Source: Streptomyces fodineus
GTDB taxonomy: Bacteria > Actinomycetota > Actinomycetes > Streptomycetales > Streptomycetaceae
Direction: 5' to 3'
Assembly: GCF_001735805.1 (NCBI RefSeq)
Contig: NZ_CP017248.1
Location: 7,006,001-7,070,000, forward strand
Length of the DNA: 64,000 bases
Positions 1-8,982 of this stretch are shown piece after piece. Below the pieces are notes generated by a model. It worked only from the letters and a program-made list of their open reading frames with translations. It searched no databases and was not told the DNA's origin. The translations under genes were made by a program, and so were the position numbers. Every line of letters starts with the position of its first letter. The first letter of the stretch is position 1.

Positions 1-1677
1 GACCACGGTGCCCGCCCGGCCGCCCGGCGTCCGGAACTGGGCCAGCGCGCCCGTGCCGTCGCCGCGCCAGGTCTCGGCCCTGGTGCACACCCACTTGGCG
101 GCCCCGCTGCCGTCGGGCAGCGGCTGGTCGGCGAACCCCCAGGCATTCACGCTGCGCACCCCGGCGGAGCGCTCCGCGGCCAGCGAGCAGGCGAACGGCG
201 CCCAGGCCTTGAGCCCGTCCGCACCGGACGCCTCGCCCGCCGAGCCGGGCCGGCCGGCGGTGAGGTGGGCCGGTACCAACTCACCCAGATCGGTGCTGAG
301 TTCGGTGCCGGACGGCCCGGTCAGCTGGAGCACCGTCCAGGAGGTGCAGTTGCCGGGCCGCAGTGCGGAGCTGGCCAGCGGGGCGGTGATGCCATCGGTG
401 ATCTTCAGCGGAGCCGCGCCGGAGCCCGGCTTCGTCAGGTCGCGCGAGGCCGCCTTCGTCACCCAGGGCGCGGTCAGGTACTGGGCATTGCCGTCCGCGC
501 GGCCCAGCAGCAGCGCGCTCGCCTCGGCGCTGGTCGCCCCGTCGGCACGGGCGAGGTCGAGGGCCGCGCCCTGAGTGCCGTCGACCGGCTCGGCGTAACG
601 GGCGAGGCGCAGGCCGTCGTACAGCATCACCACGCGGGCGTTGGCCACCTGGCCCGCGTACAGCAGCTGGGGCGGGCCGGCCGGGCCGCCGGTGTCGGTG
701 CCGGGGGTCGCCGAGACGTGGACCGTCGGGCCAGGGCGGGCCCACACGGCGAGGGCGCGGCGCAGCAGGGCCGTGTCACCGGTGAGCGGCCCGCGAGCGG
801 GCCACATCGAGAAGTCGGTGCGCGCGGCGGACTTCCAGTCGGCGGGGGAGACCCGGATCAGCCGGGCGGGGTCGAGGGCGGCCTCGGCGGCCGGGTTCTC
901 GGCGTAGACGGGGGCGGCGGCGCCGTCCGGGCCCCAGCCGCCGCCCGGCATGGCGACCAGTGCCCCGCACACCGCGAGCGCCGCGGCGGCGGCGAGGGCG
1001 GCCTTGCCGTGCTGGCGGCGGCGCATCAGATCGGTGGGCCGGGCCTGGAGCAGACAGGGGTCGAACTCGGGGGAGGACAGCAGCGCGGGCTGGGTGGGCA
1101 CGCCGTTCGCCGAGGCCAGCGCTCCGCCCGGGTCCTCGGCCCCGGCGGCCGTGAGCAGCTCGCGGATCTCGGCGTCGGACAGGTTCTCCAGGCCGCGCAG
1201 CACATAGGCGGCGCGGGCCGGGCCGGACAGGGCGGACAGCCGCTGGTCCAGGGCGAGTTCGTCGGCCCCGCCCGAGCGCGGGAACAGCCTCAGGCCCCAC
1301 ACCTGGGGCAGCGGCGGCGGCAGCTGGGCGAGCCGGTGCAGGCCCTTGCGGGGCCGGGCCGCCTCCAGGGCCGTCCGCAGGACCCGCTCGCGCAGGAACG
1401 CGTACCCCGGGTCGCCCTCCCCGCCCTCCTCGCCCGAGACCTGGGCCGGGAGCACGGGCTGCGGCTTGCCGCCCCTGGGCAGGGCGCGCTGGGCGAGGGC
1501 GTGTGCGGTCAGCACCCGGCGGCTGCGGCCGAGACCCGGCGGCAGCACCAGGTAGGCGATCCGGACCAGCCGTGGGTAGTGCTCGACGAGCGCGGCCTCG
1601 GCCTGCTCGACGTCGACCGGTCCGGTGTTCTCGGCGGAGGCGGGTGCGTGACGCTGGGCTACATCCTGTGACTGCAC
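1..1677 (-). CDS. Membrane protein with sigma-region-4-like segment (partial, C-terminus off the left edge)
   Basis: An open frame of at least 559 codons runs from a GTG at 1677 to the window edge with no stop, so the C-terminus is missing. Residues about 138-175 (around LSGPARAAYVLRGLENLSDAEI) resemble the helix-turn-helix approach of sigma-70 region 4. One hydrophobic helix lies at about 223-242 (KAALAAAAALAVCGALVAM). The remaining 300 or so residues would be outside the membrane and include NAWGFADQPLPDG and WVCTRAETW. I do not recognise a named family. The layout, a cytosolic sigma-like part, one helix and an external domain, suggests a membrane-anchored regulator or a relic of one. The gene is divergent from the lipoprotein at 1853. 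The start is inferred from the frame; no strong ribosome site is visible. Confident that it is coding, unsure of function. Confidence 0.8.
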   Translation of the reverse strand, partial: MQSQDVAQRHAPASAENTGPVDVEQAEAALVEHYPRLVRIAYLVLPPGLGRSRRVLTAHALAQRALPRGGKPQPVLPAQVSGEEGGEGDPGYAFLRERVLRTALEAARPRKGLHRLAQLPPPLPQVWGLRLFPRSGGADELALDQRLSALSGPARAAYVLRGLENLSDAEIRELLTAAGAEDPGGALASANGVPTQPALLSSPEFDPCLLQARPTDLMRRRQHGKAALAAAAALAVCGALVAMPGGGWGPDGAAAPVYAENPAAEAALDPARLIRVSPADWKSAARTDFSMWPARGPLTGDTALLRRALAVWARPGPTVHVSATPGTDTGGPAGPPQLLYAGQVANARVVMLYDGLRLARYAEPVDGTQGAALDLARADGATSAEASALLLGRADGNAQYLTAPWVTKAASRDLTKPGSGAAPLKITDGITAPLASSALRPGNCTSWTVLQLTGPSGTELSTDLGELVPAHLTAGRPGSAGEASGADGLKAWAPFACSLAAERSAGVRSVNAWGFADQPLPDGSGAAKWVCTRAETWRGDGTGALAQFRTPGGRAGTVV

Positions 1678-1852
1678 GTCATGGAAAACGAGCGAGCCGG
1701 GGGTTGGTCACCCCCGGATGGGTGGTTTCACCCCTCCGGCTCGAGCGGACGGGCCGGCGCCTGCCGGCCGGCACCGGATTTGAGCGTACGGCGGCCGGGA
1801 GCCGTATCCGAAGGAGCTGAGGCATGCTTGGCCCACAGGACCGGAGGAACAG

Positions 1853-2266
1853 ATGAGGGTGACCCGACCGATGCTCGCCGTGACGGGCGCCGCCGCGGCC
1901 GTGCTGGCGCTGGGCGGCTGCGGTTCGAGCGGTGAGACCAAGGCGGTCCCGCCCGCCGCTACCGGCAGCCTGGAGAGCCTGGCCGCCGAGGTGAAGTGCA
2001 AGCCCGACATGCAGACCGACGCCGACGAGATCCGGCAGGCCATCTGCCGGAACGGCGACGGGAAGTTCATCCTCGCCACCTTCGCCACCGACCGCGGCCA
2101 GCGCGAGTGGATCAACGACGCGAAGGACTACGGCGGTTACTACCTCGTCGGCCGCAAGTGGGTCGCCGTCGGCGACGACGGAGTGGTCAAGGCGCTGCGC
2201 GGCACGCTCGGCGGGGACGTGGAGATGGGCACGAATCACTCCTCCCATTCCATGCACGGTGGCTGA
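1853..2266 (+). CDS. Small secreted lipoprotein
   Basis: 137 residues. The N-terminus is a lipoprotein signal: MRVTR, a hydrophobic Ala/Val/Leu stretch, then the lipobox LGGC with Cys23 as the lipidated residue. The mature part holds two further cysteines (KCKPD, AICRN) that could form a disulfide, and a pattern of short strands (GKFILATFATDR, GGYYLVGRKWVAVG) ending in a His/Ser-rich tail. It should sit on the outer face of the membrane. No catalytic motif is visible and I do not recognise the family. The start ATG follows GGAGGAACAG. It converges on the DUF1996 gene, with a strong hairpin between them. Confidence 0.85.
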   Translation: MRVTRPMLAVTGAAAAVLALGGCGSSGETKAVPPAATGSLESLAAEVKCKPDMQTDADEIRQAICRNGDGKFILATFATDRGQREWINDAKDYGGYYLVGRKWVAVGDDGVVKALRGTLGGDVEMGTNHSSHSMHGG

Positions 2267-2278
2267 AGCGCACGAAAA

Positions 2279-2311
2279 GGCCGGTGACGGGAGGGGGTTC
2301 CGTCACCGGCC
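2279..2311. terminator. Bidirectional hairpin terminator
   Basis: A 12-bp perfect stem (GGCCGGTGACGG paired with CCGTCACCGGCC) lies between two converging genes, 13 bases after the lipoprotein stop and 26 bases before the DUF1996 stop. It is placed to end transcription from both sides. There is no U tract, as is usual in Streptomyces. Confidence 0.8.
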
Positions 2312-2336
2312 TCGTCTCGTGGCCCGCGTCAGGTGA

Positions 2337-3887
2337 TCAGGCGCACCGCTGGCCGTTGTTGATGCAGTTGGCGATCCTGTTGGCCAGGCCGCCGGTCGTG
2401 ACGCTGATGAAGTCGTCGTGGTCGGTGATCGGCTTGTGCAGCTCCTCCGGGAAGCCGTCCACCGCGTAGGCGTTCTTCACCGTGCCGTCCGCCTGGACGA
2501 CGGGCTGCGGCACGTTGTACACCAGGCGCATCGTCAGCTGCGGGATCGCCTTGAAGCCGTTCGGGCAGACCCCGCTCGCCGGGTCGGCGAAGGCCACGTG
2601 CGTGCGGTGGTTGGCGCTGTCGATGTTCTGCCCGTCCCAGCAGCTCTGGAAGGCGAACGACCGCACCACGTTGCTGCCCTGCGGACAGATCGGGTACTTG
2701 TCCGTCAGCTGCACCTTGTTCTCGAAGCCGGTGCAGCTCCAGTGGGCGTTGGCGTTGGCCGGGCCGTTGACGAAGGCCTTGGCGTCGCCGGTGATGATCC
2801 GCAGGAACTGCGGCATCGCGACGACCTTGCTCGCCGGGCTGCCGACGTACTTGATCTGCGCCTGCTGGGCGACCAGGATCTTGCCGACGTTGAGGTCCTT
2901 GCCTCCGCCGTCCGCGTTCGCGTCCTTCTCCTGGGTGCCGTCCTGCTCGCGGATGACCGGCCAGTAGTACGCCGACAGGTCGTTGCGGTTCTGGCAGCTG
3001 GTGCCGCCCTGCAGGAACGTCTGGTTGCTGGAGAACGCGTTGACCTTCTGGTTGCCCACGTAGTCGTGCACGTGGTGGGCACCGTTGGTCACACCCGGCG
3101 CGACGATCACGTTGTCGCTGTTGTGGTTCTGGTTGGCGTTCACACCGCAGCGCGTGGTGAACGTGCCCGTCGAGGCGTTCTGCAGTTGGGCCGGCTTGCC
3201 CTGGACGTTCGGGGCGACCTTCGTGATGTCCACGAAGTCCGCCGCGGCCGGGCCGTCACCGCCCTGGCCACCGTTGTTGCCCTGCTGCTGGCCGCCCTGC
3301 TGCTGGCCGCCCTGCTGCTGGCCGCCTTGCTGCTGGCCACCGTTGTTCTGCTGCTGCCCGCCGTTGTTCTGCTGCTGGCCACCGGTGTTCCCCCCAGCGG
3401 TGGTCTGGTTGGCGGACTGCGTGGTGCAGGCGGCGAGCTGCGACAGCGTGCTGTTGAACGACCCGCCGACGCGCTGGATGTCCATCCGGATCCGGTCGAT
3501 CGTCGCAGCCCGCTTCGCCTTCAGCGGTCCCACGATCGCGTTCTGCACGAAACTCGGATCCTTGGACTGCGCGCCCCGGGTCGAGGCGAGCCGGTTGTAG
3601 GCCTCGGTGATCTGCCTGTCGAGGTTCGCCAGCTCGGTCGCCACACCCTGGCGGGCCCGCCAGGGCACGTTCGTCAGCTTCTGGCCGACGTCCGGGCACG
3701 AGATCGTGGCGACCTGTGCCGTCGCGGCCTTCGTCTGGTTGCCTCCCCACGACTGGTTGTGCGACTCGTGCGCAGAGGCGTAGAAGTTCGCCCAGAGCAG
3801 CCCGCCCCCACCGAGCGCTAGGGCCGCCGATGCGGCTATGGCCTTGGTGGCCAGCGGCGTACGGCGTTTTCGTGTGTTGCGTCCCAT
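2337..3887 (-). CDS. Secreted DUF1996 protein with Gln/Gly-rich linker
   Basis: 516 residues from the ATG at 3887, chosen because AGAGGAGTTCC lies just upstream; a longer frame to 3956 has no ribosome site. Parts in order: a basic, hydrophobic signal/anchor (1-38); a helical segment bracketed by Cys64 and Cys154; a low-complexity GGQQQ/NNGG linker (about 168-220) written in 15-bp DNA repeats; then the DUF1996 domain (about 225-500) with the conserved FTTRCGVNANQNHNSDN and GAHHVHDYVGN regions. DUF1996 has no assigned reaction; its invariant His and Asn residues suggest an enzyme or metal site, but that is inference. It should act outside the cell. The same three-part plan recurs in the secreted protein at 10112-10858. 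Confidence 0.9.
   Translation of the reverse strand: MGRNTRKRRTPLATKAIAASAALALGGGGLLWANFYASAHESHNQSWGGNQTKAATAQVATISCPDVGQKLTNVPWRARQGVATELANLDRQITEAYNRLASTRGAQSKDPSFVQNAIVGPLKAKRAATIDRIRMDIQRVGGSFNSTLSQLAACTTQSANQTTAGGNTGGQQQNNGGQQQNNGGQQQGGQQQGGQQQGGQQQGNNGGQGGDGPAAADFVDITKVAPNVQGKPAQLQNASTGTFTTRCGVNANQNHNSDNVIVAPGVTNGAHHVHDYVGNQKVNAFSSNQTFLQGGTSCQNRNDLSAYYWPVIREQDGTQEKDANADGGGKDLNVGKILVAQQAQIKYVGSPASKVVAMPQFLRIITGDAKAFVNGPANANAHWSCTGFENKVQLTDKYPICPQGSNVVRSFAFQSCWDGQNIDSANHRTHVAFADPASGVCPNGFKAIPQLTMRLVYNVPQPVVQADGTVKNAYAVDGFPEELHKPITDHDDFISVTTGGLANRIANCINNGQRCA
3280..3395. repeat. 15-bp tandem repeats coding the GGQQQ linker
   Basis: Repeats of CTGCTGCTGGCCGCC (plus strand), about four exact or near-exact copies followed by diverged GTTGTTCTGCTGCTG copies. 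They encode the Gln/Gly/Asn linker of the DUF1996 protein. Such repeats expand and contract by slippage, so linker length probably varies between strains. Confidence 0.85.
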
Positions 3888-4031
3888 GGAACTCCTCTGA
3901 CTTCCTTGCGGGCTTGCGGGGCAGCATCGAGGCGCCCGACAGGAGTGAAGCGGCACCCTTCCATACGGACGCCGCCCCAGAGGTGTTCACCGGTCTCACA
4001 AATTCCTCGCAGAAACAGGTGAGTTGGCAGG

Positions 4032-4685
4032 TCAGCGGTCCCGGTCGAGATAGGCGAGGACCGCCAGGACGCGCCGGTTGTCGTCGTCCGACACCTCCAG
4101 GCCCAGCTTGGTGAAGATGTTGGAGGTGTGCTTGGCGATGGCCCGTTCCGTCACCACCAGCTGGGCCGCGATGCCCGCGTTCGACCGGCCCTGCGCCATC
4201 AGCTCCAGCACCTCCAGCTCGCGCGGGGTCAGGCCCGCGAGCGGCCGGTCGTCGCCGGACCGGCGGGACAGCAGCTGCTGGATCACCTGCGGGTCCATCG
4301 CCGTACCACCGGCCGCGACCCGCCGTACGGCGTCGATGAACTGCTCGGCGTCGAACACCCGGTCCTTCAGCAGATAGCCGATCCCGCCGTCGCCGTCGGC
4401 GAGCAGCTCACGCGCGTACAGCTGCTCCACATGCTGGGAGAGCACCAGCACCGGCAGTCCGGGCCGCACCCTGCGGGCCGCGAGCGCGCACTGCAGGCCC
4501 TCGTCGGTGTGCGTGGGCGGCAGCCGTACGTCGACCACGGCCACGTCCGGCTCCGACTCGGCCAGGGCGCGGGAGAGTTCGGGCCCGGACTCGACGGCGG
4601 CGGCGATCTCGAAGCCGAAGGCCTCCAGCATCCGCACCAGCCCGTCACGCAGCAGGAAGAGGTCTTCGGCTAGGACAACGCGCAC
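4032..4685 (-). CDS. LuxR-type (NarL family) response regulator
   Basis: 217 residues from a GTG at 4685. The receiver domain comes first: acidic pocket (VVLAED), phosphoacceptor Asp52 in VVDVRLPP, and the conserved Lys in YLLKDR. The C-terminal LuxR helix-turn-helix begins at LTPRELEVLELMAQGRSN and includes the recognition helix region around VTERAIAKHTSNIF. Its start overlaps the last 16 bases of the kinase gene, so the two are translationally coupled. The natural partner is the kinase at 4670-5932. The regulated genes are unknown. Confidence 0.93.
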   Translation of the reverse strand: MRVVLAEDLFLLRDGLVRMLEAFGFEIAAAVESGPELSRALAESEPDVAVVDVRLPPTHTDEGLQCALAARRVRPGLPVLVLSQHVEQLYARELLADGDGGIGYLLKDRVFDAEQFIDAVRRVAAGGTAMDPQVIQQLLSRRSGDDRPLAGLTPRELEVLELMAQGRSNAGIAAQLVVTERAIAKHTSNIFTKLGLEVSDDDNRRVLAVLAYLDRDR

Positions 4686-5932
4686 GGGATCTCCATGGTC
4701 ACCAGGGTGGGTCCGCCGGCGGGGCTGCTGACGGCCAGGACGCCGTCGAATGTAGCGAGCCGGCGCTCGATGCCGGCGAGACCCGACCCGGCGCCGATCA
4801 CCGCGCCGCCCCTGCCGTTGTCGGTGACCGTGATCCGCAGCCGCCCGTCGGTGTGGTGCACATCCGCCCAGACCCGGTCGGCACCGGAGTGCTTGACGGC
4901 GTTGGTGAGCACCTCGCTGACCGCGAAGTAGCCCGCCGACTCGACCGGCGCGTCCGCCCGGCCCGGCAGCTCCACGGTCACCTCCGTGGGCAGCGGCAGC
5001 CGCAGCGCCAGCGCCCGTACGGCGTCTCCGAGTCCGCGTTCGGCGAGGACCGGCGGATGGATGCCGCGCACCAGGTCGCGCAGCTCCTCCAGCGCCTCGG
5101 CCGAGTTGCGGCGGGCCTGGGCGAGCAGCCGCTTCGCCTGCGCCGGGTCGTGTTCCACCAGCATCTCGATGGTGCCGAGGTCCATGCCCATGGCCACCAG
5201 CCGGGCCTGCGCCCCGTCGTGCAGGTCGCGCTCGATACGGCGCAGTTCGGCGGCCGAGGTGTCCACGGCGTCCTGCCGGGTCTCGGTCAGCACCCGGACC
5301 CGCTCGGCGAGTTCCGCGTCGCCGCCGAGTACGGCCCGGGTGAGCCGGAAATGGACGCGCATCAGGCGAGGGGTGTGGCGGAAGGCGAGGACCAGGAGCC
5401 CGGCTGCCAGGACGGCGGCGGCCAGCGCGGTCAGGGGGCCGTCGACCGGCACGAAGAGATACCAGTACGGCCCGTCCGTCACGCGCCACAGGCCGGCCGC
5501 CACCGCGAACCCCTCGAACGGGTAGAACAGCAGCAGGGCCGGCAGCAGCGCGGTGACGAAGCCCGCGGTCATGTCCACCGGCAGCCACAGCACGTCCCGC
5601 CGCACCTGCGGGTCCCGGAGCAGCGCGAAGGTGCGCGTCCAGGGGTTGGCGCTGCTGGGCAGCGGCCGGTACACCACCGGGATCCGCACCCCGCACCACT
5701 CCGCGGCGAGCCTCCTGCGGGCGTCCGCCAGTGCCCGTACGCCGGTCAGGATCGCCGGAGTCGTGACGAGCCCGACACCGACCGGGATGAGCGCGACGGA
5801 GACGAGGGTCAGCACGAGGAACGCCACACCGCAGGGCAGCACGGCCACGGCCAGGGTCAGGCCCTGTACGGCGGCCAGCACCGCGCCGCGGGCCCGGCTC
5901 GGGAAGTCGTCGCTCTTGGTGTCGGTGTTCAT
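4670..5932 (-). CDS. Sensor histidine kinase (HisKA_3 type, membrane)
   Basis: 420 residues from the ATG at 5932. The N-terminal half holds about four to six membrane helices of the actinobacterial sensor domain type (for example the stretch following RARGAVLAAVQG and the one around ALLPALLLFYPFEG). The phosphoacceptor is His238 in RRIERDLHDGAQ, followed by an HATPase domain with the N box (SEVLTNAVKH) and G box (TDNGRGG, GSGLAGIERR). It should phosphorylate the overlapping response regulator. No periplasmic ligand domain is evident, so the signal is probably in the membrane. A 31-base gap separates it from the epimerase gene upstream, so the three may share a transcript. Confidence 0.92.
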   Translation of the reverse strand: MNTDTKSDDFPSRARGAVLAAVQGLTLAVAVLPCGVAFLVLTLVSVALIPVGVGLVTTPAILTGVRALADARRRLAAEWCGVRIPVVYRPLPSSANPWTRTFALLRDPQVRRDVLWLPVDMTAGFVTALLPALLLFYPFEGFAVAAGLWRVTDGPYWYLFVPVDGPLTALAAAVLAAGLLVLAFRHTPRLMRVHFRLTRAVLGGDAELAERVRVLTETRQDAVDTSAAELRRIERDLHDGAQARLVAMGMDLGTIEMLVEHDPAQAKRLLAQARRNSAEALEELRDLVRGIHPPVLAERGLGDAVRALALRLPLPTEVTVELPGRADAPVESAGYFAVSEVLTNAVKHSGADRVWADVHHTDGRLRITVTDNGRGGAVIGAGSGLAGIERRLATFDGVLAVSSPAGGPTLVTMEIPCALS

Positions 5933-5963
5933 GCCGCAAGTCTTGCCGACAGCCTTGCGCGCG

Positions 5964-7010
5964 TCAGTCGTCCGAGGTCGCCTCTTCGGGGGTGGTGCCA
6001 GGTACACCCCCGGCCCCGGCCAGCAGCTTCGCCTCCACCCCCGGATCCAGCCCCTTGGCCGTCCGGTCCGGCCGCAACGGCGCCACACCGCCGATGTCCG
6101 TGAGCCAGCGCCAGGTGTCCGCCACCGTGTCCGCGGGCGGCCGGCACACCAGGCCGGTGGCCAGCGCCCGGGACACGTCGGTGCGGTGCACGCAGTCGTA
6201 CAGCTCGCTGTCCGGCGGCACCCACACCGGCAGTTCGGTCCACGGCTCGATCCCGGCGGCCAGGATCGTCTCCGGGTCTATCCAGCGCAGCTCGGCGTCC
6301 GCGCCGGTGACCCGGACGCACAGGTCGAGCAGCTCGCCCATGGTGCTGTGGCCCGGCGGGCCGATCAGGTCGTACGGCCCGCTCAGCGACTGTTCCACCG
6401 CCCCGAGGAGCCAGCCGGCCAGGTCACGGGCGTCGATGAACTGCACCGGCAGATCGCGCGGTCCGGGCGCCGGCACCGGACCGCCGCGGGCGATCCGGGT
6501 CAGCCACCAGGGCAGCCGGCCGACGTTCTCATGCGGGCCGAGGATCAGCCCCGCGCGCACCAGCAGCGAGTCCTCCTCGCCGAAGGTCTCGACGGCGGCC
6601 AGCTCACCGCCCCGCTTGTCGCGGGCGTAGTCGGTGGACCCGGCGTCGGCGGCGGCGCCCTCGACCACGGGCTGGGCGGGCCCGCCGGTGCTGGGCCAGG
6701 GCCAGGCGTAGACCGAGCGGCTGGAGACGTACACGTACCGCGCGGCACGGCCGCGCAGCAGCCGGGCCGCCGCGAGCACGGCACGCGGTTCGGCCGACCA
6801 GGTGTCGACCACGGCGTCCCAGCCGCCCGGGTCGGCGGCGAGCGCGGCCAGACCGTCCGGGGCGGTGCGGTCGCCGTGCAACGACCGCACCCCGGCCGGG
6901 GGTTGATGCCGTCCCCGGTGGAAGACGGTCACCTCCCAGCCGCGCCCCAGCGCCGCCTCGGCGACCGCCCGCCCCACGAACTCCGTCCCGCCCAGCACGA
7001 GAAGTCTCAT
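5964..7010 (-). CDS. NAD-dependent epimerase/dehydratase (SDR family)
   Basis: 348 residues from the ATG at 7010. The Rossmann fold opens with MRLLVLGGTEFVGRAVAE, the GxxGxxG-type nucleotide motif of extended short-chain dehydrogenases. Further on, VYVSSRSVYAWP is the Ser/Tyr active-site region, though the classical YxxxK motif reads as YARDKRGGE further along. It is cytosolic. The substrate cannot be told from the sequence; relatives act on nucleotide sugars or serve as isoflavone-reductase-like proteins. It is encoded just upstream of the two-component genes. Confidence 0.85.
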   Translation of the reverse strand: MRLLVLGGTEFVGRAVAEAALGRGWEVTVFHRGRHQPPAGVRSLHGDRTAPDGLAALAADPGGWDAVVDTWSAEPRAVLAAARLLRGRAARYVYVSSRSVYAWPWPSTGGPAQPVVEGAAADAGSTDYARDKRGGELAAVETFGEEDSLLVRAGLILGPHENVGRLPWWLTRIARGGPVPAPGPRDLPVQFIDARDLAGWLLGAVEQSLSGPYDLIGPPGHSTMGELLDLCVRVTGADAELRWIDPETILAAGIEPWTELPVWVPPDSELYDCVHRTDVSRALATGLVCRPPADTVADTWRWLTDIGGVAPLRPDRTAKGLDPGVEAKLLAGAGGVPGTTPEEATSDD

Positions 7011-7075
7011 GCCGCTGATCGTGCCCGGTCGGGGCGCGCGGCGGTAGGGGACTCTGCCGAGGGCAGAGCGGAACC

Positions 7076-7624
7076 TCAGCGGCCGGTCGGCGGCGTGTAC
7101 TTGTAGCCCACCCGGCGCACCGTCTGGATCGACTGGCGGTGCTCGGCGCCCAGCTTGCGGCGCAGCCGGGCGATGTGCACGTCGACGGTGCGGCCGTCGC
7201 CGACGTGGCCGTACCCCCACACGGTGGTGACCAGCTGGTCGCGGGTGTGCACCCGGTGCGGATGGGCCACCAGGTGGGCCAGCAGCTCGAACTCCAGGTA
7301 GGTGAGGTCGAGTTCGCGGCCGTCGACGCTGGCGGTGCGCTGCACGGGGTCGATCCGGACCAGGGGGTCGCCGGTGCCGGCGGGGCGGTCGGTGTCCACG
7401 GCGTCCACGGCGTGCGGACGGTCGGCCGGGATGAGGACGAGGTAGCCGACCATCGGCGGCTGCCCCGGCAGCGTGGGCAGGGTGTGCTGCGGCGCGGGCA
7501 GCCAGGTGGCGCCCGGCGGCAGGAACTCCGCGACGTCGATCACCTCGTCGGGGTCGACGGCGCGCAGCCGGTGCCGGGCAGGAGAGGTGACGGAAACGGA
7601 GGACAGAGGACGAGTGGTCGCCAT
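7076..7624 (-). CDS. Winged-helix transcription factor (OmpR-type DNA-binding domain, no receiver)
   Basis: 182 residues from the ATG at 7624. The C-terminal 95 residues are an OmpR/PhoB winged helix: LTYLEFELLAHLVAHP, then RDQLVTTVWGYG, the recognition helix GRTVDVHIARLRRKLG and the wing VRRVGYKYTPP. The first 85 residues are too short for a receiver domain and show no phosphoacceptor pattern; they contain GYLVLIPADRPHAV, which I cannot assign. It could therefore bind DNA without phosphorylation or bind a ligand through the N-terminal part. It lies 326 bp downstream of glnII on the same strand, which hints at a link to nitrogen control but does not show one. Confidence 0.88.
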   Translation of the reverse strand: MATTRPLSSVSVTSPARHRLRAVDPDEVIDVAEFLPPGATWLPAPQHTLPTLPGQPPMVGYLVLIPADRPHAVDAVDTDRPAGTGDPLVRIDPVQRTASVDGRELDLTYLEFELLAHLVAHPHRVHTRDQLVTTVWGYGHVGDGRTVDVHIARLRRKLGAEHRQSIQTVRRVGYKYTPPTGR

Positions 7625-7950
7625 GAGGTCAGCTCTTTCGCGCGAGAAGGTCGTCGGGAAGGACGTACGTCGTGTCGCGCTGGCCGAAGGCCGGGGTGAC
7701 GGCGTTAGAGGGCCCGCGCGTTCGTCGCGCGGCAACACACCCGGTCGAAGTCGTGGTGCTGACGGGAAGGCCAGAAGGGCTCGAGGTCATGGCGACCCGT
7801 CGCGCTGCACCTCTGGAACCTGGCCATGGTCCCATTGAAGCAGACACGGACCGGTAACAGGAGTCTTCTCTCACTCCTCGGACACCGAGTTCGCACACTG
7901 AGAAGGGGCGCCCGCCGTGACGGCGGACGCCCCTTCCGGAAGCGGGGGGA
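7625..7950. other. Intergenic region between winged-helix gene and glnII
   Basis: 326 bp without a convincing gene. It holds the glnII hairpin terminator (7903-7935) and the promoter region of the winged-helix gene. A 89-codon open frame here has no ribosome site and atypical composition, so I treat it as non-coding. Confidence 0.6.
7903..7935 (-). terminator. glnII terminator
   Basis: Hairpin with arms AAGGGGCG and CGCCCCTT extended by CCGCCG/CGGCGG across one mismatch, loop TGA. It starts 16 bases past the glnII stop codon in the direction of transcription. Confidence 0.75.
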
Positions 7951-8982
7951 TCAGACCTGGCCGGCCTTCTCCAGCGCGGCGCAGCAGGTGTCCACCAGCA
8001 GGCGGGTCACCACGTACGGGTCGACGTTGGCGTTCGGGCGGCGGTCCTCGATGTAGCCCTTGCCGTCCTTCTCGACCTGCCACGGGATACGGACCGAGGC
8101 ACCGCGGTCGGAGACGCCGTAGGAGAACTTGTCCCACGGGGCGGTCTCGTGCAGACCCGTCAGGCGCTCGTCGATGCCGGCGCCGTAGTTCTTGACGTGG
8201 TCCAGCGGCTTGGAGCCCTCGCCGAGCGACTCGCACGCGGTGATGATCGCGTCGTAGCCCTCGCGCATGGCCTTGGTGGAGAAGTTGGTGTGCGCGCCCG
8301 CGCCGTTCCAGTCGCCCTTGACCGGCTTCGGGTCCAGGGTCGCGGAGATGCCGAAGTCCTCGGCGGTGCGGTACAGCAGCCAGCGGGCCACCCACAGGTG
8401 GTCGGAGACCTCCAGCGGGGAGACCGGGCCGACCTGGAACTCCCACTGGCCGGGCATGACCTCGGCGTTGATGCCGGAGATCGCGAGACCCGCCTTCAGG
8501 CAGTTGTCCAGGTGGGCCTCGACGATGTCACGGCCGAAGATCTCGTCGGCGCCGACGCCGCAGTAGTAGCCGCCCTGCGGGGCCGGGAAGCCGCCCTCGG
8601 GGAAACCGAGCGGACGGGCGCCGTCGAAGAAGGTGTACTCCTGCTCGATGCCGAAGATCGGCTCCTGCGCGGCGAACCGCTCGGCGACCTCGGCCAGTGC
8701 GGCACGGGTGTTGGAGGCGTGCGGGGTCATGTCCGTGTTGAGGACCTCGCACAGCACCAGGATGTCGTCGCCGCCGCGGATCGGGTCCGGGCAGGTGAAG
8801 ACCGGCTTGAGCACCCGGTCGGAGGCGTGGCCCTCGGCCTGGTTGGTGGAGGAGCCGTCGAAGCCCCAGATCGGCAGCGCGTCGAGACCGGCCGGGACAC
8901 CCGTGATGATCTTCGTCTTCGAACGGAGCTTGGCCGTCGGCGAGGTACCGTCGATCCAGATGTACTCGGCCTTGAAGGTCAC
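7951..8982 (-). CDS. glnII: Glutamine synthetase II
   Basis: 343 residues from the GTG at 8982, preceded by GAAGGAAG. It joins ammonia to glutamate with ATP hydrolysis in the cytosol. The sequence is the eukaryotic-like type II form: YIWIDGT near the start, IWGFDGSSTNQA, PIFGIEQEYTFFDG and NWNGAGAHTNFSTK-like GDWNGAGAHTNFS, which are the ATP, metal and glutamate contacts. Type II enzymes are not adenylylated, in contrast to GlnA in this window. A complete GlnR box lies upstream (9097-9134), so expression under nitrogen limitation through GlnR is expected. A hairpin follows the gene. Length and motifs match the family. Confidence 0.97.
   Translation of the reverse strand: MTFKAEYIWIDGTSPTAKLRSKTKIITGVPAGLDALPIWGFDGSSTNQAEGHASDRVLKPVFTCPDPIRGGDDILVLCEVLNTDMTPHASNTRAALAEVAERFAAQEPIFGIEQEYTFFDGARPLGFPEGGFPAPQGGYYCGVGADEIFGRDIVEAHLDNCLKAGLAISGINAEVMPGQWEFQVGPVSPLEVSDHLWVARWLLYRTAEDFGISATLDPKPVKGDWNGAGAHTNFSTKAMREGYDAIITACESLGEGSKPLDHVKNYGAGIDERLTGLHETAPWDKFSYGVSDRGASVRIPWQVEKDGKGYIEDRRPNANVDPYVVTRLLVDTCCAALEKAGQV

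Noticed and set aside
3280..3395. Regulatory or CRISPR-like repeats
   Set aside because: The 15-bp repeats are in frame and simply encode the Gln/Gly linker.
4685..5939. Long frame joining the histidine kinase region to the response regulator
   Set aside because: The upstream part is the wrong frame of the kinase gene. The regulator starts at GTG 4685.
7629..7898. 89-codon minus-strand frame between the winged-helix gene and glnII
   Set aside because: It overlaps the start of the winged-helix gene, has no ribosome site and shows Ser/Arg/Thr-rich composition typical of chance frames.
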